A stretch of DNA of 64,000 nucleotides from JAHEGP01 sp963751595 (GTDB taxonomy: Bacteria; Pseudomonadota; Gammaproteobacteria; Pseudomonadales; JAHEGP01), in assembly GCA_963751595.1 (NCBI GenBank), contig CAVVVC010000005.1, positions 95,821 to 159,820 of the forward strand. The letters run 5' to 3'. This document shows, piece by piece, positions 63,731 to 64,000 of the stretch (the first letter of the stretch is position 1; every line of letters starts with the position of its first letter). The position numbers were made by a program, and so were the translations under genes. Under the pieces are notes generated by a model. That model was not told the origin of the DNA. It worked only from the letters and a program-made list of their open reading frames with translations, and searched no databases.

Positions 63731-63785
63731 AAAAGGTGGCGCGAGTTACTGAAACAAAGCTTCAGGAGAACCTGTGCCACCTTTT
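63731..63785. terminator. Bidirectional terminator 3' of the PEP-CTERM-type gene
   Basis: AAAAGGTGGC (63731-63740) and GCCACCTTTT (63776-63785) are perfect complements, with an inner CAGG-AGAA-CCTG hairpin at 63763-63774. On the minus strand, which carries the gene ending at 63851, the stem is followed by a T run; on the plus strand T's also follow. A terminator for the rightmost gene is inferred. Confidence 0.75.
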
Positions 63786-63850
63786 ATTGTTACAGAGTAC
63801 TGGCGCTCAAGTTGGATCAGATCGGATCCACCGGATAAGCGCTGAACTTA

Positions 63851-64000
63851 TTATGCAGCTAGTGCTTTCTTTCTACGTGCAACGCCGACCAGACCTAACA
63901 GACCTGAACCGAATAACCATACTGCTGCAGGAACAGGTACTGCAGGAGCGGCTAGATCTGCAGTAATGCTAACGTTGTCAATGAAATAATCTGCAACACA
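63851..64000 (-). CDS. 3' end of a PEP-CTERM-type (VPxPA) sorted exported protein, partial
   Basis: The last 49 codons of a minus-strand gene that continues beyond the window. The encoded tail ends ADYFIDNVSITADLAAP, then VPVPAAVWLFGSGLLGL and VGVARRKKALAA, a sorting signal with a VPxPA motif, a hydrophobic helix and a basic cluster, as used by exosortase systems (VPLPA-CTERM type). The protein is processed and anchored or released at the cell surface in known systems. No exosortase gene is in this window. The stop TAA is at 63853-63851. Confidence 0.85.
   Translation of the reverse strand, partial: CVADYFIDNVSITADLAAPAVPVPAAVWLFGSGLLGLVGVARRKKALAA

Overview
The window reads as chromosomal DNA of a GC-rich marine-type gammaproteobacterium, most like the Cellvibrionales/Halieaceae group. 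The main clue is the block rsmA-apaG-apaH-cca-(pteridine reductase)-folK-folB-tsaD-rpsU-yqeY-dnaG-rpoD, whose gene order matches Pseudomonas-like and related gammaproteobacteria. Other clues are group 3b [NiFe]-hydrogenase genes, a Na+-translocating decarboxylase set and a VPxPA-type PEP-CTERM sorting tail. No phage, plasmid or CRISPR signature was seen.

Layout. (1) 0.1-5.9 kb: a complete RND efflux operon (adaptor, pump, outer-membrane channel), followed directly by the 3' remnant of an acyl-CoA synthetase gene. (2) 6.6-17.6 kb: the housekeeping block for rRNA and tRNA maturation, Ap4A breakdown, folate synthesis, tRNA t6A, S21, primase and sigma-70, with a hairpin attenuator after rpsU and a textbook terminator after rpoD. 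(3) 17.7-25.1 kb: cysK, then ackA-pta preceded by two palindromes spaced exactly two helical turns apart, then a large secreted propeller-like protein. (4) 25.3-26.2 kb: a CAU tRNA followed by a decayed IS6-family transposase and a frameshifted universal-stress-protein remnant. (5) 26.2-30.3 kb: a minus-strand operon for a biotin-dependent, Na+-pumping decarboxylase, probably methylmalonyl-CoA decarboxylase, led by an ABM-fold protein. (6) 30.7-40.1 kb: single genes, including a secreted LigE-type DNA ligase, hydrolases, a DUF4382 lipoprotein and a GDSL/SGNH lipase.

(7) 40.2-45.2 kb: a compact, overlapping group 3b hydrogenase operon with a cyclic-nucleotide-binding protein. (8) 45.4-50.6 kb: a DUF3089 tail, a lipoate-ligase-like gene, a sugar dehydrogenase fused to cytochrome c, a double-CDGSH protein and an SDR tail. 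(9) 50.6-57.7 kb: a minus-strand metabolic cluster with aldehyde dehydrogenase, a TauE stump, an epimerase-SDR fusion, a BASS-type transporter, a ThDP enzyme and a HAD phosphatase. (10) 57.8-60.4 kb: a complete AmmeMemoRadiSam trio, then an acyl-CoA-binding protein and a FUSC-like membrane protein. (11) 61.8-64.0 kb: a sharp drop in GC. This AT-rich segment holds a frameshifted exported-protein gene, a PilZ-like protein, a structured non-coding element next to a tiny ORF, and the 3' end of a PEP-CTERM-type gene.

Gene remnants are strikingly common. At least five functional genes sit directly against a truncated neighbour, which points to repeated deletion and rearrangement outside the housekeeping core. 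Several remnants carry single-base frameshifts, some in homopolymers, so assembly error must be excluded before calling all of them dead.
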